DNA of 8,814 nucleotides, taken from positions 1 through 8,814 of the forward strand of contig JAQXFM010000171.1 in NCBI GenBank assembly GCA_029250305.1, in the 5' to 3' direction. The notes beneath the pieces are model-generated. The model had not been told where the DNA came from. It made no database searches and saw only the letters and a program-made list of their open reading frames with translations. This DNA comes from Candidatus Poseidoniaceae archaeon (GTDB lineage: Archaea > Thermoplasmatota > Poseidoniia > Poseidoniales > Poseidoniaceae). How positions within the stretch are numbered: the first letter of the stretch is position 1; each line of letters starts with the position of its first letter. The translations under genes and the position numbers were made by a program. This document shows positions 6,308 to 8,814 of this stretch, piece by piece.

Positions 6308-7765
6308 ATGGATGGCGCTTGGGGGTCGATTCAAGCGGACTGGAGGGTGCTCCTTCTGCTTGTGCTTCTGTGGTACATCCTCTTGCGAACGTGGGAGCGA
6401 AACGGAACCCTCGACAAATGGAACGCAAGCCGCGTCTTCGGTTTCGTCCTCATGGTCCGGGCCAAATATGGCCTCAAAGCATTAGAAAAGGTGGCAAAAC
6501 CACGACGTTTTTGGCGAATTTACGGTGAAGTCGCTTTGTGGATTTGTGTCGGAACCATGCTCTTAGTTGGCCTATTGATGGGCATCGCCTTCATCGGCGT
6601 GTTGCTTTCCCCGCCCTCAACACCACCCCCATCTGCAAGCGAACTCGTCGCAATTCCGGGCATTAACCCAATGATCCCACTTGGTTGGGGGGCGATGGCG
6701 TTTGTCGTTGCCCTCGTCATCCACGAATTTGGCCACGGCCTGCTGGCGCGTGCCCACGGAATGCGAATCCGTGCTTTTGGACTGCTGCAACTTGGGCCAC
6801 TGCCTTTGGGCGCCTTTGCGGAGCCACAGTATGAGGAATTGCATCGAGCACCTCGACGGGAACGCATGCGAATGTTCGCAGCAGGCCCAGCAACGAACCT
6901 TTTCGCTGCCTTCGTATGTTTGCTCATGCTTGGTGGACTCGCTGGACAAGTTGTCTCATCGACTCCCCACCCTTACGCACGTGCCTTGGTAATCGACGGT
7001 GGTGCTGAATCAGCAGGCATGCAGCCGTGGGACATCATCCTCGCCATCAATGGAACGGAGGTGATTGGACTCGATGGATTCAGGGACGAATTGAATCGAT
7101 ACCAAGCCAACGACACCGTCTCGATGGATGTCCAACACGAAAATGGGGAACTGGAAACTCTCTCGGTGGTGCTTGGTGACAAATATGCATACTACGAAGA
7201 CTTGGGTTGGAGTGAAGAAACACTTGAGGCCATGAAGATCAAGCCGAACGAACCGTTCCTTGGCGTAGAAGGACTTGGCGTTGGGACCGAAGGCGTGGAC
7301 AGACTCGCTGGCCCATTCTCACCACGGTTCGAAGGTGGCACGATTGTGAAAGCGATTTACACACCATTCCACTTGCTCAACATCATGATCGTCCCCTTCC
7401 AGCTGCAGGGTGTATCGATGTACCCGATGGAAGAGAGCATGTTGAGTGCTGCGGACGATGGCCTGGGCGGCATTCTTGGCATGAATGGAATTATGTTCAT
7501 GATCAACTTCTTTTTCTGGCTGATGTGGGTCAACATCCTCCTCGGCTTCACCAACCTGATTCCAATGGTGCCATTTGACGGTGGCCATTTGTTCAAGGAC
7601 ACCCTTCATGGAGCGCTCACAACCATCAAAAAGATTGGAAAAAAGACTCGCTTGTGGAACATTCACCCAATGTGGGTGGATCACATTTCAAGCAAAGCGT
7701 CACGGATGTCCTCGCTTGCCCTCTTGGTCATGCTGGTGTTTATGATTGCCGCACCGTTCTTCTGA
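6308..7765 (+). CDS. Site-2-protease-type M50 membrane metalloprotease with PDZ domain
   Basis: The 485-residue protein is a predicted intramembrane zinc protease of the M50 family, which cleaves membrane-bound regulators within the bilayer. The zinc motif HEFGH is at 139-143 in a hydrophobic segment, and the second zinc-ligand motif NLIPMVPFDGGH at 416-427 supplies the Asp (D424). About six hydrophobic segments are visible: 14-27, 77-100, 127-147, 196-215, 398-418 and 468-485. FAAGPATNLFAAF at 190-202 is the typical GPxxN family segment. A PDZ-like domain covers about 226-300 (ALVIDGGAESAGMQPWDIILAING), probably outside and gating substrate access. A hydrophilic N-terminal loop lies at about 28-70. 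The frame is open further upstream to 5975, but that part is antisense to the neighbouring gene and not protein-like; ATG 6308 behind GGGAGG is chosen. Substrate unknown. The stop lies 3 bp from the stop of the opposing resolvase gene. Confidence 0.92.
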   Translation: MDGAWGSIQADWRVLLLLVLLWYILLRTWERNGTLDKWNASRVFGFVLMVRAKYGLKALEKVAKPRRFWRIYGEVALWICVGTMLLVGLLMGIAFIGVLLSPPSTPPPSASELVAIPGINPMIPLGWGAMAFVVALVIHEFGHGLLARAHGMRIRAFGLLQLGPLPLGAFAEPQYEELHRAPRRERMRMFAAGPATNLFAAFVCLLMLGGLAGQVVSSTPHPYARALVIDGGAESAGMQPWDIILAINGTEVIGLDGFRDELNRYQANDTVSMDVQHENGELETLSVVLGDKYAYYEDLGWSEETLEAMKIKPNEPFLGVEGLGVGTEGVDRLAGPFSPRFEGGTIVKAIYTPFHLLNIMIVPFQLQGVSMYPMEESMLSAADDGLGGILGMNGIMFMINFFFWLMWVNILLGFTNLIPMVPFDGGHLFKDTLHGALTTIKKIGKKTRLWNIHPMWVDHISSKASRMSSLALLVMLVFMIAAPFF

Positions 7766-7768
7766 AGA

Positions 7769-8464
7769 TTACGAAGAGCGTCGACGGGCCAACTCTGCAA
7801 GAACATTGGTCTGAGTTCTCGCTTTCAGTGCAGGTGTCAGTGGCGCCTGCCCAGGAACATTTGCCGTCGTATCGGGCAGGGGTTTTCTGTTTGAAGTTGG
7901 GGTTCTGGCCGTGAGACTGGAAAGTGTTGTAGGATCCAATCCAGCTTTTGAGCAGACCAACGAGATGAACTGATTGAGCGGCATTCCATCGCTCCAATTT
8001 AGATAATTCGAGCCAGTTCGAGTCTTTGGAAAAGGTGGAATCCACTTTTCTAATTGCCTCAGTCTTCCGCTTAAGTTCGATGTTTCAACACGAAAAATCC
8101 GCCACGAATCCCCTCGAACACCCTTGAGTCGATGGGCATACAAAGGCATGAGGTTGCACCGTTCACCCTCATTGACCATCGCATCATACTGGTCCTTGGT
8201 CCGTCCGGAGAGGTAGAGTTTGTCTGCCTTGGTGCTTTTCACTTCGATTGGAAAACACAAGTCGCCTCGCAATGCAAGAAGGTCACCTGTCCCTTCCATG
8301 CCAGAGCCTGCAGCTCGTACCACCAAAAAAGGGCGAGCGCTCACAAGCCGCATGCGTTCCTTCTCAGGGACACTGCATGAGCGTATGACTGCCTCTACGC
8401 CTGTTGGAACACCGGCAAGCACTTGCCTCAATTCACGTTCGTATTGGCTGGACACGCCATGCAA
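7769..8464 (-). CDS. hjc: Holliday junction resolvase, Hjc-like, with C-terminal extension
   Basis: The N-terminal 130 residues match archaeal Hjc, a nuclease-fold endonuclease that cuts four-way DNA junctions during recombination and repair. The family active-site set is present: SSQYERE with E9, RAAGSG at 50-55, GDLLAL with D61, and IEVKS with E74 and K76, followed by LYLSGRTKDQYDAM at 83-96, the region usually involved in dimer and DNA contacts. Two departures are visible. The spacing from the first Glu to the Asp is about 20 residues longer than usual, filled by a segment at about 20-45. About 100 residues follow the nuclease domain: a possible helical section (MPLNQFISLVCSKAGLDP at 161-178), then a low-complexity Thr/Pro/Ala linker and a basic end (LAELARRRSS). 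The frame begins directly after a stop, so only TTG 8464 or GTG 8455 can start it; no Shine-Dalgarno is seen. Confidence in the family is high; whether it resolves junctions or is a paralogous nuclease is less sure. Confidence 0.85.
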   Translation of the reverse strand: MHGVSSQYERELRQVLAGVPTGVEAVIRSCSVPEKERMRLVSARPFLVVRAAGSGMEGTGDLLALRGDLCFPIEVKSTKADKLYLSGRTKDQYDAMVNEGERCNLMPLYAHRLKGVRGDSWRIFRVETSNLSGRLRQLEKWIPPFPKTRTGSNYLNWSDGMPLNQFISLVCSKAGLDPTTLSSLTARTPTSNRKPLPDTTANVPGQAPLTPALKARTQTNVLAELARRRSS

Positions 8465-8585
8465 TCAATGTCAATCGTTCTTGATAACTTCGGAGAGTGA
8501 CACCGAAAATTTCGGTAAAATCTTAGGTGCAGTGTTCAGCCATTCCACACAAACTTCCTTCAACCTCCCAGCGTTTTTGGCAATC
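8465..8585. promoter_or_regulatory. Divergent promoter region between the resolvase gene and the right-edge gene
   Basis: This 121-bp gap separates two genes read outward. It contains a conspicuously AT-rich stretch at 8505-8527 (the palindrome followed by taaaatctta) that may carry TATA elements for one or both directions. No Shine-Dalgarno precedes either predicted start, which suits leaderless archaeal transcripts. The right-hand gene could begin further upstream because its frame stays open from about 8469, so the true gap may be smaller. Confidence 0.4.
8502..8516. repeat. 15-bp palindrome ACCGAAA-A-TTTCGGT, operator-like
   Basis: Two perfect 7-bp arms, ACCGAAA at 8502-8508 and TTTCGGT at 8510-8516, flank a single central base. 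It lies about 38 bp upstream of the resolvase start and about 70 bp upstream of the proposed GTG of the right-hand gene, within the most AT-rich part of the gap. Arms this close favour a protein binding site over an RNA hairpin. The regulator is unknown. Confidence 0.45.
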
Positions 8586-8814
8586 GTGACGAGGCTGGTA
8601 GTCAAGACCATCGACTTTCGATTGGCCTACAGGCTAATGCAAGCCTTGAGGTCGAGGAAGATGAAATTCGACCTCTTAGAGCACGACGCACCGCTCCCGC
8701 ATGCTGAGACAGTGTGGATTGCTGCAGAATTTGAAATCCTTGGGCATGAACAGGAAGGGTACCCCGTCGCAGCAAACCTTGAGGACATCGAAGGGGCGAT
8801 TGAACGCGCCATGC
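8586..8814 (+). CDS. Unrecognised protein, 5' part only (cut by right edge)
   Basis: From GTG 8586 the frame is open to the end of the window for 76 codons. The product begins with a strand-helix-strand pattern: TRLVVKTID (strand), FRLAYRLMQALRSRKM (amphipathic basic helix), KFDLLEHDAPLPHAETVWI (strand, loop, strand), then EGYPVAANLEDIEGAIERAM. This looks like a small Rossmann-like or nuclease-associated archaeal domain, but I cannot name the family. The start is uncertain: ATG 8637 is in frame but would remove the first strand and helix, and the frame is open upstream to about 8469 with GTG 8529 also available. GTG 8586 is preferred because protein-like structure begins there. It is divergent from the Hjc-like gene, so a DNA repair connection is possible but only inferred. 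Confidence 0.6.
   Translation, partial: MTRLVVKTIDFRLAYRLMQALRSRKMKFDLLEHDAPLPHAETVWIAAEFEILGHEQEGYPVAANLEDIEGAIERAM

Noticed and set aside
7654..7914. 86-codon plus-strand frame over the M50 3' end
   Set aside because: It overlaps the M50 C-terminal coding region and the resolvase gene on the other strand and shows no domain.
8627..8812. 61-codon minus-strand frame at the right edge
   Set aside because: It is antisense to the more protein-like plus frame from 8586 and is Ser/Cys-rich without pattern.
1..8814. CRISPR arrays, insertion sequences, tRNA or rRNA genes
   Set aside because: No spaced direct repeats, transposase-like frames or recognisable structural-RNA sequence were seen on either strand.

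Overview
The window looks like archaeal chromosome, most likely a marine Thermoplasmatota / Marine Group II-type euryarchaeon (Ca. Poseidoniales). This rests on a DacZ-type diadenylate cyclase, an archaeal Hjc-like Holliday junction resolvase, a very large Asn/Ser/Thr-rich secreted multidomain protein with many N-glycosylation sequons, compact gene packing, and non-ATG starts with few clear Shine-Dalgarno sites. The taxonomic call is inference; no rRNA or tRNA gene is present to fix it.

Layout. (1) Positions 1-4017, minus strand: one uninterrupted reading frame of 1339 codons. It starts with a signal peptide at 4017 and runs off the left edge. I read it as a giant secreted protein in which a TIGR03790-like domain is split by a carbohydrate-binding-type beta-sandwich, itself split by a PA14 domain and a LamG domain, followed by CARDB/Ig-like domains. 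(2) 4018-4176: divergent promoter region with an inverted repeat around an AT-rich core. (3) 4177-5670, plus strand: a two-gene unit, a macro-domain protein followed 9 bp later by a c-di-AMP synthase (dacZ). (4) 5671-6252, minus: a hypothetical protein with a C-terminal coiled coil; its stop codon abuts the dacZ stop with no gap. (5) 6308-7765, plus: a membrane-embedded site-2-protease-type M50 metalloprotease with a PDZ domain. (6) 7769-8464, minus: an Hjc-like Holliday junction resolvase with a long C-terminal extension. (7) 8465-8585: divergent promoter region with a 15-bp near-perfect palindrome. (8) 8586-right edge, plus: the start of an unrecognised conserved-looking protein.

How they fit together. 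The strongest functional link is macro domain plus dacZ: co-directional, closely spaced and probably co-transcribed, so the macro protein may handle an adenine-nucleotide ligand connected to c-di-AMP signalling, or ADP-ribose. The M50 protease and the secreted protein are cell-surface/membrane functions, and the resolvase is DNA repair; their proximity may be only compact packing. No mobile elements, CRISPR arrays or RNA genes were seen.
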